Positions 17,132 through 26,452 of a DNA stretch of 64,000 nucleotides are shown piece after piece. This DNA is from an uncultured Dehalococcoidia bacterium. GTDB taxonomy: Bacteria; Chloroflexota; Dehalococcoidia; Lucifugimonadales; UBA3495. Position 1 is the stretch's first letter; every line of letters starts with the position of its first letter. A program made the position numbers and the translations under genes. The notes below the pieces were generated by a model, which was not told the origin of the DNA, did no database searches, and was given only the letters and a program-made list of their open reading frames with translations. Where the stretch lies: contig OX638345.1 of assembly GCA_951813535.1 (NCBI GenBank), forward strand, positions 1,919,158-1,983,157. The letters are read 5' to 3'.

Positions 17132-17911
17132 ATGGAGTATAGCAACATTACGCTTTCGGTGGGAGACCGCGTCGCTACGCTCCGCCTCAACCGTCCCGAC
17201 GCGCTCAACGCGCTCAACCCCGAACTACTCGGCGAGTTCTCCCACGCCGTTGCGTCCGTCGGTGCAGATTGCTCCGTTAAGGCGATGGTAGTGAGGGGCG
17301 AGGGACGGGGTTTCTGCGCCGGCGCCGATTTGCTTTATTTCGACCAGGTTTTCGAGGACCTCTCCCTGCTGCCCGATTACGTCAAAGACCTCAACGATGC
17401 ATTCTTCGCTTTGGAAGCGTTGCCCATCCCGACCATCGCGGTTGTGCACGGCTACGCCCTTGCCGGGGGAATGGAGTTGATGATGGCTTGCGATATGGCC
17501 GTCGTCGCCGACGACGCGCGCATCGGCGACCAGCACGCCAACTTCGGGCTGATCCCCGGCGGCGGCTCCACGCAGCGCCTGCCCCGCCGGGTCGGCATGC
17601 CCCGCGCGATGGAATTGTTGACTACCGGCCGTTGGCTGTCGGGCAAGGAGGCTGTCGACTGGGGTCTGGCTCTCCGGTCCGCCCCGTCGGAATTCCTCGA
17701 GGCCGAGTTGGAATCCCTTCTCGAAGGCCTTCGCCCCAAGAGCCGGGTGGGTCTGGGCCTCATGAAGTCCCTGGCTCGCCGGAGCCAGGATCTTCCCCTG
17801 CGCGACGGCGTCGCCCTGGAAGGGGCAACCTTTACCCACGTGTTCGCCACGTCGAGCCATCCGCGGGAGGGTATCCGAGCCTTCAAGGAGAAGCGCCAGC
17901 CCGAATTCTGA
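17132..17911 (+). CDS. Enoyl-CoA hydratase/isomerase family protein
   Basis: Crotonase-fold enzyme of 259 residues. The oxyanion-hole segments are GRGFCAGADL and HGYALAGGMELMMACDMAVV; the region IGDQHANFGLIPGGGSTQRLPR contains the first general-acid/base Glu position as Gln-His-Ala-Asn-Phe, so the canonical catalytic Glu (usually in PELxLGL) is not obvious, while the second region LGLIPGGGSTQ is present. It may be hydratase, isomerase or another crotonase reaction. ATG 17132 with AGGAG eight bases upstream; a TATAGT at 17078-17083 may be its -10. Confidence 0.88.
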   Translation: MEYSNITLSVGDRVATLRLNRPDALNALNPELLGEFSHAVASVGADCSVKAMVVRGEGRGFCAGADLLYFDQVFEDLSLLPDYVKDLNDAFFALEALPIPTIAVVHGYALAGGMELMMACDMAVVADDARIGDQHANFGLIPGGGSTQRLPRRVGMPRAMELLTTGRWLSGKEAVDWGLALRSAPSEFLEAELESLLEGLRPKSRVGLGLMKSLARRSQDLPLRDGVALEGATFTHVFATSSHPREGIRAFKEKRQPEF

Positions 17912-17991
17912 AGCCGCGTAGTGGTAAGCCCTATCCCAATTCCGTACTATTGCTGCCCTTGTCTTGGGCGGCCTGACTTTGGATTATTGGT

Positions 17992-18870
17992 TTGAAAATT
18001 AAGGACATCCTCAGCCGCCGAAGGACGATTTCCTTCGAATTCTTCCCGCCCCGTGAGGCCGACGGCGTCCCCGGCGTGGTTGACGTCGCCGACCGCCTGC
18101 AGCGGTTCGCCCCGGACTTCGTCTCGGTTACTTACGGAGCCGGTGGGGGCACCAGGGCCTTCACCGAAGAGATCACCATGCGCCTCAAGCGACGTGGGGA
18201 CATGGAAGTTATGGCCCACCTGACCTGTGTGGCCCAGGGCCGCGACGAAGTTCACGGCGTGCTCGAACGACTAGACGATGCCGGCATCGAAAATGTCATC
18301 GCCCTCCGCGGTGATCGTCCCCCGGGAACCGAGGATGATGCGCCAGGTGAGGACGAATTCGCCCACGCCACCGAACTCATCGAGCACATCCAGGCCAATT
18401 TCGATTTTGGCGTGGCTGGCGCCTGCTATCCGGAAGGTCACACCGAGTCCGACAACCTGGAATCGGATATCGCCTACGCTCGTATGAAGCAGGACCTCGG
18501 CGCGGACTTCCTCATCACCCAGCTTTTCTACGACAACGACTACTTCTACAGTCTCCAGGAACGCGCCGCCGCCGCGGGGATAACCATTCCCATCATCCCC
18601 GGCGTGCTGCCTATCTTGAGCACCCCGCAGATTCGACGCTTTACCTCGCTGTGCGGCGCGACGATTCCGTCCCAACTGGACGCTCGGCTGGAACGCTTCG
18701 CCGATGACAATCGGGCCGTACGTGAAATCGGCGTTGAACACGCCACTCGACAAGCCGAGGACCTGTGGGCCAATGGCGTGCCGGGTATCCATTTCTACGT
18801 ACTCAACCGCACCTACTCGGTTTCCCATATCCTCAGCGATCTGCACATCGGGGGCCACGACGGCGATTGA
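17992..18870 (+). CDS. metF: 5,10-methylenetetrahydrofolate reductase
   Basis: FAD enzyme reducing methylene-THF to methyl-THF for methionine synthesis, 292 residues. The start FEFFPPRE, SVTYGAGGGTR, AHLTCVAQGRDEV and ALRGDRPPG are the family blocks for FAD and folate binding; DFLITQLFYDN and IIPGVLPI follow in order. TTG start at 17992, because an in-frame TGA lies just upstream (17974-17976) and no other start fits; no strong ribosome site is seen. acpS begins 23 bp downstream, so metF, acpS and the NAD(P)HX gene look like one unit. Confidence 0.94.
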   Translation: MKIKDILSRRRTISFEFFPPREADGVPGVVDVADRLQRFAPDFVSVTYGAGGGTRAFTEEITMRLKRRGDMEVMAHLTCVAQGRDEVHGVLERLDDAGIENVIALRGDRPPGTEDDAPGEDEFAHATELIEHIQANFDFGVAGACYPEGHTESDNLESDIAYARMKQDLGADFLITQLFYDNDYFYSLQERAAAAGITIPIIPGVLPILSTPQIRRFTSLCGATIPSQLDARLERFADDNRAVREIGVEHATRQAEDLWANGVPGIHFYVLNRTYSVSHILSDLHIGGHDGD

Positions 18871-18893
18871 TCCAACCGCGCTGCTGATCGCTC

Positions 18894-19328
18894 ATGCTCT
18901 CCACCGGCGTTGACTTCATAGAGATCGACCGCGTTGCCGACGTCCTTGACCGGTACGGGGAACGGTTCCTGCGCCGCGTCTTCACCCCCGGGGAGATCGC
19001 CTACTGTCGAGGTCGCGCTCCCAACCTGGCGGCGCGTTTCGCCGCCAAAGAGGCGGTCATGAAATCCCTGGGCACCGGTTTTCGTGGCGTTGGCTGGCGT
19101 GATGTCGAGGTCGTCCGCGCCCCCAGCGGGGCCCCCAGCCCGCGACTCCACGGCCGGGCCCGCCGTCGCGCCGAACGTTTGGGCGTCACCGAAATCGCCA
19201 TCAGCCTCTCTCATTCCCGGGGGTTCGCCATGGTCGTCGCGGTGGCCATGCGTCCTGACACCCCGGAATCTCTGGAGGCCGCCGGAGCCACTCTTTGGGG
19301 CGACGCTGTGGCTCCACGGGCCGGTTGA
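18894..19328 (+). CDS. acpS: Holo-[acyl-carrier-protein] synthase
   Basis: Transfers 4'-phosphopantetheine from CoA to acyl carrier protein. The two magnesium-binding motifs of AcpS are present: GVDFIEIDRV at the start (Asp8 region) and AARFAAKEAVMKSLGTGF near residue 50. ISLSHSRGFAMVVAVA closes the core; the last 25 residues are an extra tail. 144 residues, slightly longer than usual. ATG 18894. It is 6 bp upstream of the NAD(P)HX repair gene, an association seen in many bacteria. Confidence 0.94.
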   Translation: MLSTGVDFIEIDRVADVLDRYGERFLRRVFTPGEIAYCRGRAPNLAARFAAKEAVMKSLGTGFRGVGWRDVEVVRAPSGAPSPRLHGRARRRAERLGVTEIAISLSHSRGFAMVVAVAMRPDTPESLEAAGATLWGDAVAPRAG

Positions 19329-19334
19329 TCCGGG

Positions 19335-20915
19335 ATGGCGGTCAAGGTTGTCACTGTCGCTGAGATGCAGGCGCTGGAAGCCGCCTCTGAAGCCGCCGGC
19401 GTCAGCACGGACACCTTGATGGAAAACGCCGGTCTGGCGTGCGCCCGGCGCGTGCGCCAGCGCATGGGTGGAGCCGCCGGACGCCGCGTAGTCGTCCTGG
19501 TCGGACCCGGCAACAACGGCGCCGACGGCTTGGTCCTGGCGCGACACCTGAGCCGGTGGGGCGCCGACGTGTGCTGCTACGTTGTCCGAGGACGGCCCAC
19601 GGATGACGCGAAGATGACCGACGCCCTGGCTTACGGCGTGGCGGTTGCGGACGCTTCGGAAGACCACGGGCTGGCCAGCTTGGGTACACTGCTGGGCCGT
19701 TGCGATATGGTCGTTGATGCAATCCTGGGCGCCGGTCGGTATCGCCCCCTGGAAGCGCTGGTGGCAGATGTCGCCTCGCTGGTCAACCGTGTCCGTTCTG
19801 GCCGGTCGGATCTCCCGGTTGTCGCTGTGGACTTGCCCACGGGCGTTAATCCTGACACCGGGGTTGCTGACCCCCGCTCCATCGTTGCTGACGAGACCCT
19901 CGCTCTCTGCCATCCCAAGTACGGCATCGCCAACTTCCCCGGCGCGGGGTACGCCGGCCAGATCAACGTGCTGGGCATCGGTTTGCCGCGCCAGGTGTCT
20001 GCCTCGGCTGATGCAGACTTGCCCATCGAGTGGATGACCCCGGAGTCGGCCCGTACCCTCCTTCCTTCCCGGCCCCTCACTTCCCACAAGGGCACCTTCG
20101 GTCACCTGCTGATCGTGGCCGGTTCTCGAAACTTCGTCGGCGCGGCGTCCCTCGCCGCCCGGGGAGCCCATCGTGCCGGCGCCGGCCTCGTCACCCTGGC
20201 CGCTCCCGAATCGGTGTACCGGATCGCCGCCTCCCGGCTGACCGAGACCATCCATCTGCCCCTTCCCGAAGACACCGATGGACGCATCGACCCCTCTGCC
20301 GCCGCCATTATCCGGGAGCGGATCGGCAACTACTCGGCGTTGGCGGTGGGCTGCGGGCTGGGTTGGTCCAGCGGCACGACCAGCCTCATCGAGCGTCTGC
20401 TGCTGGATGGAGAAGACGCGCCAGATCTGCCAACCGTCATTGACGCTGACGGGCTGAACAACCTTTCCGGATGCCCAGATTGGCAGGACCGTTTGGGCGC
20501 CAACGCCGTCCTGACCCCTCACCCCGGAGAGATGGCAACCCTCACCGGGATGCCCACCGCCCGGATACAGGCCGACCGTCTGGACGTCGCCAGCCAATCG
20601 GCGGCAACCTGGAGGCAGACGCTCCTGCTCAAAGGAGCCCACTCCATCGTCGCTTCGCCAGGTGGTCAGCGTTGCGTCCTTCCCTTCGCGAACCCGGCGC
20701 TGGCGGCCGGCGGAACCGGCGACGTCCTCACCGGCATCATCGGCGGCCTGCTGGCCCAGGGCCTCGCTCCCTACGACGCGGCACGGCTTGGCGGCTTCCT
20801 TCACGGCGCCGCCGCCGATCAGGTGCGGTCCGAATACGGCGACGCCGGAGTGGTTGCCAGCGACCTCCTGGATCTTCTGCCCGCGATGATTGCCGGCCTG
20901 CGCAGCCCGGAATGA
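19335..20915 (+). CDS. nnrDE (nnr): Bifunctional NAD(P)H-hydrate epimerase / ADP-dependent dehydratase
   Basis: Repairs hydrated NADH and NADPH. The N-terminal half (about 1-215) is the epimerase YjeF_N domain with VLVGPGNNGADGLVLARHL and VDLPTGVNPDTG; the C-terminal half is the ribokinase-like dehydratase with HKGTFGHLLIVAGS, AVGCGLG, DADGLNNL, LTPHPGEMATLTG and ALAAGGTGDVLTGIIGGLLAQG, whose Asp is catalytic. 526 residues, the usual length of the fused form. ATG 19335, 6 bp after acpS. Also read easily in another frame as a long open frame on the opposite strand, which is only a GC-rich shadow. Confidence 0.94.
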   Translation: MAVKVVTVAEMQALEAASEAAGVSTDTLMENAGLACARRVRQRMGGAAGRRVVVLVGPGNNGADGLVLARHLSRWGADVCCYVVRGRPTDDAKMTDALAYGVAVADASEDHGLASLGTLLGRCDMVVDAILGAGRYRPLEALVADVASLVNRVRSGRSDLPVVAVDLPTGVNPDTGVADPRSIVADETLALCHPKYGIANFPGAGYAGQINVLGIGLPRQVSASADADLPIEWMTPESARTLLPSRPLTSHKGTFGHLLIVAGSRNFVGAASLAARGAHRAGAGLVTLAAPESVYRIAASRLTETIHLPLPEDTDGRIDPSAAAIIRERIGNYSALAVGCGLGWSSGTTSLIERLLLDGEDAPDLPTVIDADGLNNLSGCPDWQDRLGANAVLTPHPGEMATLTGMPTARIQADRLDVASQSAATWRQTLLLKGAHSIVASPGGQRCVLPFANPALAAGGTGDVLTGIIGGLLAQGLAPYDAARLGGFLHGAAADQVRSEYGDAGVVASDLLDLLPAMIAGLRSPE

Positions 20916-20936
20916 GCCTGTGTTTAGAAGGAACCC

Positions 20937-21362
20937 GTGTTTAGTCTGACCCCGGAGCAAGCTGTCCGCCTGTCTGAAACCCCGGTGGGCCACCTGGCCA
21001 CCGCCGACGCCAACGGACGGCCCCACGTCATACCGGTCTGCTTCGCTTACGACGGCCACTGCATCTACTCTGTCCTCGACGCCAAGCCGAAGCGCGGCAC
21101 GCTCACCGGCTTGCGTCGCGTTCGCAACATCCTGGCCAATCCGCAGGTCTCGCTGGTCATTGACCACTACGACGAGGATTGGACCCGGCTCTGGTACCTG
21201 TTGGTCCAGGGCAGAGCTGAGCTGGTCGAAAACGGCCCCGAACCGTCGACGGCGATCGCGCTGCTGCGCGAAAAATATTCCCAGTACCGAAATATGGCCC
21301 TGGATGGCAATCCGGTGATACGGATCACGCCCGAACGCGCCACCGGCTGGTCCGGTAGTTGA
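20937..21362 (+). CDS. PPOX-class (probably F420-dependent) flavin-fold protein, Rv0121-like
   Basis: Split-barrel flavoprotein of 141 residues. The core GHLATADANGRPHVIPVCFAYDG, DAKPKRG, RRVRNILANPQVSLVIDHYDEDWTRLWYLLVQGRAEL and the end VIRITPERATGW match the PPOX-class F420-dependent family typified by Rv0121. It would bind F420 or FMN and reduce a small molecule; the substrate is unknown. GTG 20937 with AGAAGGA seven bases upstream, 21 bp after the preceding gene. Confidence 0.85.
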   Translation: MFSLTPEQAVRLSETPVGHLATADANGRPHVIPVCFAYDGHCIYSVLDAKPKRGTLTGLRRVRNILANPQVSLVIDHYDEDWTRLWYLLVQGRAELVENGPEPSTAIALLREKYSQYRNMALDGNPVIRITPERATGWSGS

Positions 21363-21450
21363 ACCGCGCGCCGAATCGCCTTGACCCAGTAGCCGCCGCA
21401 CCCTAGAATGCCGGCACCCGGCCCGGTGCGGCCGCCTTCCGCAGGTTGCT

Positions 21451-22164
21451 ATGACCCAGCTCGTTTTTATCCACGGACCCGGCGCCGGCGGCTGCGCCGA
21501 CTCCTATATCAACCAACTCTACCATTACCCGAGCAGCCTCGCTCCCAACCTGCCCGGCCATCTCGATGGCGCTCCGTGCACCAGCGTGGAGCGATATACC
21601 GACTGGTTGCGGGGTTGGTTGCACTCCAGGGGACACACCCGCGACTTGGTGCTGAGCGGGTTTACCCTGGGCGCTTGCGTGGCGTTGCAGTACGCCCTGG
21701 ACTACCCGGAAGAGGTCAAAGGGCTGGCGCTCATGACCATCGCCATGCGTCCCAAGGTGCGACGCCCACAGGACTTGCAGTTCCGCCTTGACGCCGCCGG
21801 GGACGATGCCACCTACGAGAAGTGGCTTGGCATGATGGACGGCATCATGCATTTCATCGAGCCGGACCTCCGCGCCCGCCTTTTGCAGCGACACCGCGAG
21901 GTCGGACCCGTGGCCCAGCACGCGGATCTGGTGGTGATCGACCGCTTTGACGTGCGCGACCGGATCCACGCCCTCGAGGCTCCCCTGCTGCTGGTCCAGG
22001 GCGTCGACGACCCCCTGGCCACCGGCGACTACGAGGAAGAGATACATCGCGCCGTTCCCGGTTCCAAACTCATCAAGATGAAAAACGCCGGCCATTTTCC
22101 CATGGTGGAAAAGCCCGACGAATTCAACGCTGTCCTCGACGATTTCCTGGCCGAGATCGGGTGA
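21451..22164 (+). CDS. Alpha/beta hydrolase-fold protein with Thr at the nucleophile position
   Basis: 237-residue alpha/beta hydrolase. FIHGPGAGGCADSY gives the oxyanion-hole HG; the acid is in LVQGVDDPLATG and the base in NAGHFPMVEKP. The nucleophile elbow reads GFTLGA (residues 70-75), so Thr72 stands where Ser (GxSxG) is expected. Threonine is rare there and may mean low or changed activity. The lid region is Met/Asp-rich. ATG 21451. It lies 48 bp before the ThDP enzyme and may be co-transcribed with it, so the two could share a pathway; this is inference. Confidence 0.8.
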   Translation: MTQLVFIHGPGAGGCADSYINQLYHYPSSLAPNLPGHLDGAPCTSVERYTDWLRGWLHSRGHTRDLVLSGFTLGACVALQYALDYPEEVKGLALMTIAMRPKVRRPQDLQFRLDAAGDDATYEKWLGMMDGIMHFIEPDLRARLLQRHREVGPVAQHADLVVIDRFDVRDRIHALEAPLLLVQGVDDPLATGDYEEEIHRAVPGSKLIKMKNAGHFPMVEKPDEFNAVLDDFLAEIG

Positions 22165-22212
22165 TACCGGGACAGCCATCCAATTGCCAACACAACCCGG
22201 AGGAACATAGAC

Positions 22213-23859
22213 GTGGACGGAGTTACCGCAGTAGCCAACGTATTGAAAATGGAAGGCGTGGATTGGATCGCCGTCATGCCCTCCAACCCGCTCATTGAGG
22301 CGGCTGCCATCGCCGGAATCCGCCCGGTGGTGTGCCGACAGGAGCGGACCGGCGTGCACATGGCCGACGGCTTTTCCCGCATCACCAACGGCAACAAGAT
22401 CGGTATCTTCCTGGCCCAGAACGGACCCGGCGCCGAAAACTCTTTCGGCGGCGTCGCCCAGGCCTATGCCGACTCCGTACCCATCCTGGTGCTTCCGGCC
22501 GGCGTCGCCCGCAATCGCATCGGCGTGGAGCCCAACTTCCATCCCGTGCAGGCCTACGCGCCCATCACCAAGTGGGCCGCCCATGTGAACTTCGCCGACC
22601 GGGTGCCCGAGCTCTTTCGCCAGGCCTTCACCAAGCTCCGTTCCGGCAAGCCCGGCCCCGTCCTGCTCGAAATACCCTCCGACCTGGTGTCTGACCAGAT
22701 CAGCGAGGAGAACTTTGATTACGTCCCGCCCAGGAAGATGCGCGTCGCCGCTGACCCTGCTGCCATCTCACACGGAGTTCGCGGCCTGCTATCGGCCCGC
22801 CGGCCCGTCATAATGGCCGGCCAGGGTGTGATGTACGCCGAAGCAACCGACGAGCTTCTGGAACTCGCCGAGTTCCTCCAGGTCCCGGTGCTCACCACCC
22901 TGGAAGGCAAGAGCGCATTCCCTGAAAACCACCCGCTGTCCCTCGGTGTCGGCGGATCCAGCCAGACCGGCCCCGTGCACCGGTTCCTCACCAACTGCGA
23001 CGTCGTGTTCGGTGTGGGCGTCAGCTTCACCAAGAGCGGCTTCACGGTACCCATTCCGTCCGGCAAGACGCTGATCCACCTTACCAACGGCGAGGACGAC
23101 ATCAACAAGGACCACCGCACCGAGTACCCCATCCTCGGCGACGCCAAGCTGGCGCTCCGCCAGTTCATCGACGAACTGAAGGCCCAGGGAGCCCAGCAGC
23201 GCGCGCCCAACCAGGAACTGGCCGACGAGATCACCGCCAGCCGGGAGGCCTGGATGGCCGAATGGCTGCCCCGGCTCACCAGCAATGAGGTCCCGCTGAA
23301 CCCTTATCGCGTGGTCTGGGACATCATGCACACGGTCGATCTTGACAACACCATCGTCACCCACGAGTCGGGCAGCCCCCGCGAACAGGTCTCGCCCTTC
23401 TGGGAAGCCCGCGCTCCCCGCAGTTTCATCGGCTGGGGCAAGTCCACGCAGTTAGGTTACAGCCTGGGCCTCGCCATGGGCGCCAAGATGGCCGCTCCCG
23501 AGAAGATGGTCATCAATTTCATGGGTGACGCGGCTTTCGGCATGGTCGGGCTGGACGTAGAAACCGCCGTCCGCTCCAACATCCCCATCACCACTGTGGT
23601 GATGAATAATTCGACCATGGCGATCTACCCGGACAGCCGCATCCCCACCGCGGTCGAGCGGTACGGTCTCAAGGACCTCAGCGGAGATTTCTACCGGGTG
23701 GCCCTGGCCCTGGGCGCGTACGCCGAACAGATTCACACGCCTGACGAAATCAAGCCGGCCATGCAGCGCGCCATGCAGGCCAACGCCGACGGGCGTCCGG
23801 CCCTGCTCGAGTTCATCACCAAGGAAGAGGGCACCTTCTCCAAGTTCCGCTTCGATTAG
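22213..23859 (+). CDS. Thiamine-diphosphate enzyme of the acetolactate synthase family
   Basis: 548 residues in the order ThDP-PYR, central, ThDP-PP. The catalytic Glu lies in VCRQERTGVHMADG (about residue 44). The ThDP/Mg motif GDAAFGMVGLDVET...VVMNN in the last third has GD...NN at the proper distance. FLAQNGPGAENSF and ADSVPILVLPAG match acetolactate-synthase relatives, but the catalytic subunit signature for FAD is weak and no regulatory subunit gene is adjacent, so a decarboxylase or synthase with another substrate is possible. GTG 22213 with GGAGGAACATAGAC upstream. A palindromic repeat lies after its stop. Confidence 0.85.
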   Translation: MDGVTAVANVLKMEGVDWIAVMPSNPLIEAAAIAGIRPVVCRQERTGVHMADGFSRITNGNKIGIFLAQNGPGAENSFGGVAQAYADSVPILVLPAGVARNRIGVEPNFHPVQAYAPITKWAAHVNFADRVPELFRQAFTKLRSGKPGPVLLEIPSDLVSDQISEENFDYVPPRKMRVAADPAAISHGVRGLLSARRPVIMAGQGVMYAEATDELLELAEFLQVPVLTTLEGKSAFPENHPLSLGVGGSSQTGPVHRFLTNCDVVFGVGVSFTKSGFTVPIPSGKTLIHLTNGEDDINKDHRTEYPILGDAKLALRQFIDELKAQGAQQRAPNQELADEITASREAWMAEWLPRLTSNEVPLNPYRVVWDIMHTVDLDNTIVTHESGSPREQVSPFWEARAPRSFIGWGKSTQLGYSLGLAMGAKMAAPEKMVINFMGDAAFGMVGLDVETAVRSNIPITTVVMNNSTMAIYPDSRIPTAVERYGLKDLSGDFYRVALALGAYAEQIHTPDEIKPAMQRAMQANADGRPALLEFITKEEGTFSKFRFD

Positions 23860-23894
23860 AACTCCCGGCGGTCAACACTCGAAGTTCTTCCCCG

Positions 23895-23920
23895 CAGGGG
23901 CGAGCCATCATTCGCCCCTG
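23895..23920. repeat. Dispersed palindrome, copy 2
   Basis: Half-sites CAGGGGCGA (23895-23903) and TTCGCCCCTG (23911-23920) around GCCATCA, followed by TATTTTCG; 35 bp after the ThDP enzyme stop. Imperfect centre compared with copy 1. Confidence 0.85.
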
Positions 23921-23996
23921 TATTTTCGTCTCGACACCGCTCGTCAGATCCGGCCATCCGACTGCGCGATATGGCCGAGCCTCGCACAATGGTGAT

Positions 23997-25130
23997 ATGG
24001 CAAACCAACCTACGATTCCGGAAACTGCAAGCGACATAACCGCCGACTGGATGCAACGTGCCTTGGCCGGCATCTCGTCCAATCTGCCCTCTGTAGCCGA
24101 CGTTGCCGTCGAAAACATCGGGGCTGGCGTCGGCTTGGTGGCAACTATCCTGCGTTGCCATCTGTCCTATCGTGATGATCCCGGTGGGTTGCCGGAGACG
24201 CTTATCGTCAAGCTGGCCAGTCCTCACCCCGAGACCTTTCAGACCGCCCGCAGGCTCCAGTTGTATCGGCGCGAGTACGACTACTACCGCCTGCTGGGCG
24301 CTCACGTTCCTTTGCGTTCGCCCACGCTGTTTTACGGCGATTTCGACGACTCCACCCACCATTTTGTTCTGGTCCTGGAAGACCTGAACGCAATGGTCAC
24401 CGTGGACCAGATCGACGGGGCCAGCGAGGCGCAGGCCCGGACCGCCGTGCGCGCACTCGCCCGTCTGCATGGTCACTATTGGAATCTGGTGGATCGCCCA
24501 CCCGTGTCCGGTTTCCACGATCCTGCGAGTCCGGAGCGGCGTCGTCTGGTTCAGAATGTATATCAGGCGAGCCTGCCGACCGCCCTGGACCGTTTCGGAA
24601 GTCTGTTCTCCCACCGGATGCAGCGGCTGGCCCGGGAGTACGGGGATCGCCTCATTGAGCACATGGACGCACTTGCCGCCGGCCCGCTCACCTTTTGCCA
24701 CGGCGATTTCAGGCTGGACAACATGTTTTTCGCTGAAGATGGGAGCGACGATTTTGCCGCCGTGGACTGGCAGGTATGTGGCGTGCGCAGTGGTCTGTAC
24801 GACGTCGCTTATTTCCTGTCCTCCAGTGTTTCCACACCGGTTCGAAGAAGGATCGAGCGCAGCATCATCGAGGAGTACCATCGCATCATTCGCCAAATGG
24901 GGGCGGGAGATTTGACCGCTGACGATTGCTGGCGCAGCTATCGGCAGAATATGCTGAGTTGTTTCCAGACTCCGATCATCGCCGGCGGCCAACTGGACTT
25001 CAGCGACACCCGCAGCAGCCAACTGGCCGACGTGTTCCTGACGCGCACCCTCACCGCCATAGACGATCTGGGCGCGGATGAGTTTCTGCCGGACGGTCCT
25101 CCCGTTGATGAAACGGAGCAGCCGGCGTAA
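23997..25130 (+). CDS. Aminoglycoside-phosphotransferase-like (CHK/EcKL-type) kinase, copy 1
   Basis: Small-molecule kinase of 377 residues. Brenner motif LTFCHGDFRLDNMFF and DFAAVDWQVCG give the catalytic Asp and the metal-binding Asp; the N-lobe has ETLIVKLASPH with the ATP-anchoring lysine and YRREYDYYRLL. The layout recalls ecdysteroid-kinase-like or choline/aminoglycoside kinases. Substrate unknown. It is a tandem paralogue of the next gene, 7 bp apart, sharing DITADW, EEYHR/EEYHA and the C-terminal LDAEEFLP-like end. ATG 23997, preceded by a palindromic repeat upstream. Confidence 0.85.
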   Translation: MANQPTIPETASDITADWMQRALAGISSNLPSVADVAVENIGAGVGLVATILRCHLSYRDDPGGLPETLIVKLASPHPETFQTARRLQLYRREYDYYRLLGAHVPLRSPTLFYGDFDDSTHHFVLVLEDLNAMVTVDQIDGASEAQARTAVRALARLHGHYWNLVDRPPVSGFHDPASPERRRLVQNVYQASLPTALDRFGSLFSHRMQRLAREYGDRLIEHMDALAAGPLTFCHGDFRLDNMFFAEDGSDDFAAVDWQVCGVRSGLYDVAYFLSSSVSTPVRRRIERSIIEEYHRIIRQMGAGDLTADDCWRSYRQNMLSCFQTPIIAGGQLDFSDTRSSQLADVFLTRTLTAIDDLGADEFLPDGPPVDETEQPA

Positions 25131-25137
25131 AACCGCT

Positions 25138-26316
25138 ATGGCTGCCCGTCCCGCCATACCGGCCGGTGCACGTGACATAACGGCGGATTGGCTGCGCCAG
25201 GCATTGGCATATCCCGCAAGTTCCAACCTACCGGAGTTGCAGGGCGTTCAAGTTGAACCCGTTGGTTCCGGGCGGGGGTTCATCAGCGAAGTGATTCGCT
25301 GCCGCCTGTCGTGGCCCCGGGACGCTCCGTCGGCGCCGAACAGCCTGATCATCAAGCTTCACAGCCCGGAGCGCAAAACGTCATGGGTCGCTCGAGCCGT
25401 CAGGTTCTATCGGCGGGAGTACGAATTCTACCGGCGTATCGGTGCCTTGGCTGTCGTTCGTTCCCCGGCCATGTATTACGGAGACTTCGCTCCGCGCACG
25501 CATCGGTTCGTGTTGGTATTGGAAGACTTGGCGGATTGGGTTTCAATTCCGCAGCCGCAAGGGGCCAGCCATGATCAGGCAAAATCCGCCGTTCGCGCGG
25601 CCGCTGGTATGCACGGGCTGTATTGGAACAACTTTAGCCAACTCGCCGCGGCGGGCGTGCTCGACTACTTGGAAAAATACCGTCTCGCAACCCAACTGGG
25701 TTACCTGTTCTATTTGCCGCCCGCCCTGCGCCGGTTCGGCGATCTGTTCACTGCGGGGACGCGTCGCCTCGCCGAGACTTACGGACCTCGCATCGCCGAT
25801 CACCTGGCCGATTTATCCGCTGGACCAAAGACTTTCACCCACGGCGATTTCAGGCTCGACAATGTGCTCTTCGCACCGAATGCCAGCGACGATTTCGCAG
25901 CTATCGATTGGCAAAATTGCGGCATCCATTCCGGCATGCGCGATGTTTCTTATTTCTTGTCCAACAGCGTGACCACTGAATTGCGGCGTTCGATTGAACG
26001 GGAAGTCATCGAGGAATATCATGCCGCCCTGTGTCGTGCGGCCATCACTCATTTCACCCTCGAGGAATGCTGGACCCTGTACCGCAACGTCACGTTGAGT
26101 TGCCTGATTGGTCCCATCGTCATGTGCGGCAGTTTGGATTTCAGGGACCCGGAAAGCCGGCGCACGATCGTAATCGGTTTGCGTCGCACCTTGTCCGCCG
26201 TGGAGGACCTGGACGCCGAAGAATTCCTCCCCGGGCGGCAGCGAATCTTCAGCATTGGGCGCGTCTCCTCCGAGTTGTCCGCCGCTGCGTATCACGCGCG
26301 AAGGATGATCGGGTAG
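25138..26316 (+). CDS. Aminoglycoside-phosphotransferase-like (CHK/EcKL-type) kinase, copy 2
   Basis: 392-residue paralogue of the preceding gene. It has NSLIIKLHSPE, YRREYEFYRRIGAL, the catalytic loop KTFTHGDFRLDNVLFA and DFAAIDWQNCG, then LDAEEFLPGRQ and a unique C-terminal tail of about 25 residues. The motifs needed for phosphotransfer are intact in both copies, so both are probably active. ATG 25138 is preferred because similarity to copy 1 (IPAGARDITADWL) starts there; longer starts at 25078 and 25108 overlap copy 1. The duplication is old: the N-lobe and lid differ widely between copies. Confidence 0.85.
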   Translation: MAARPAIPAGARDITADWLRQALAYPASSNLPELQGVQVEPVGSGRGFISEVIRCRLSWPRDAPSAPNSLIIKLHSPERKTSWVARAVRFYRREYEFYRRIGALAVVRSPAMYYGDFAPRTHRFVLVLEDLADWVSIPQPQGASHDQAKSAVRAAAGMHGLYWNNFSQLAAAGVLDYLEKYRLATQLGYLFYLPPALRRFGDLFTAGTRRLAETYGPRIADHLADLSAGPKTFTHGDFRLDNVLFAPNASDDFAAIDWQNCGIHSGMRDVSYFLSNSVTTELRRSIEREVIEEYHAALCRAAITHFTLEECWTLYRNVTLSCLIGPIVMCGSLDFRDPESRRTIVIGLRRTLSAVEDLDAEEFLPGRQRIFSIGRVSSELSAAAYHARRMIG

Positions 26317-26452
26317 TCTCTCTGGGCAAGTCCGCACGTACCTGCCGACCCACGGAGGAAACTCGCACAGGATTGATGACAGCGCTTGGTGGCGCGCCTG
26401 CCCGTCTGCGCATTAGACTGGCCGCTGACATTCTCGACCAACGGAGCCAACG

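Noticed and set aside
18813-21401. Very long open frame (862 residues) on the minus strand
   Set aside because: Antisense to metF, acpS, the NAD(P)HX gene and the PPOX gene, all with clear motifs; its translation is low-complexity Gly/Arg/Val without domain marks. It reflects high GC at third codon positions.
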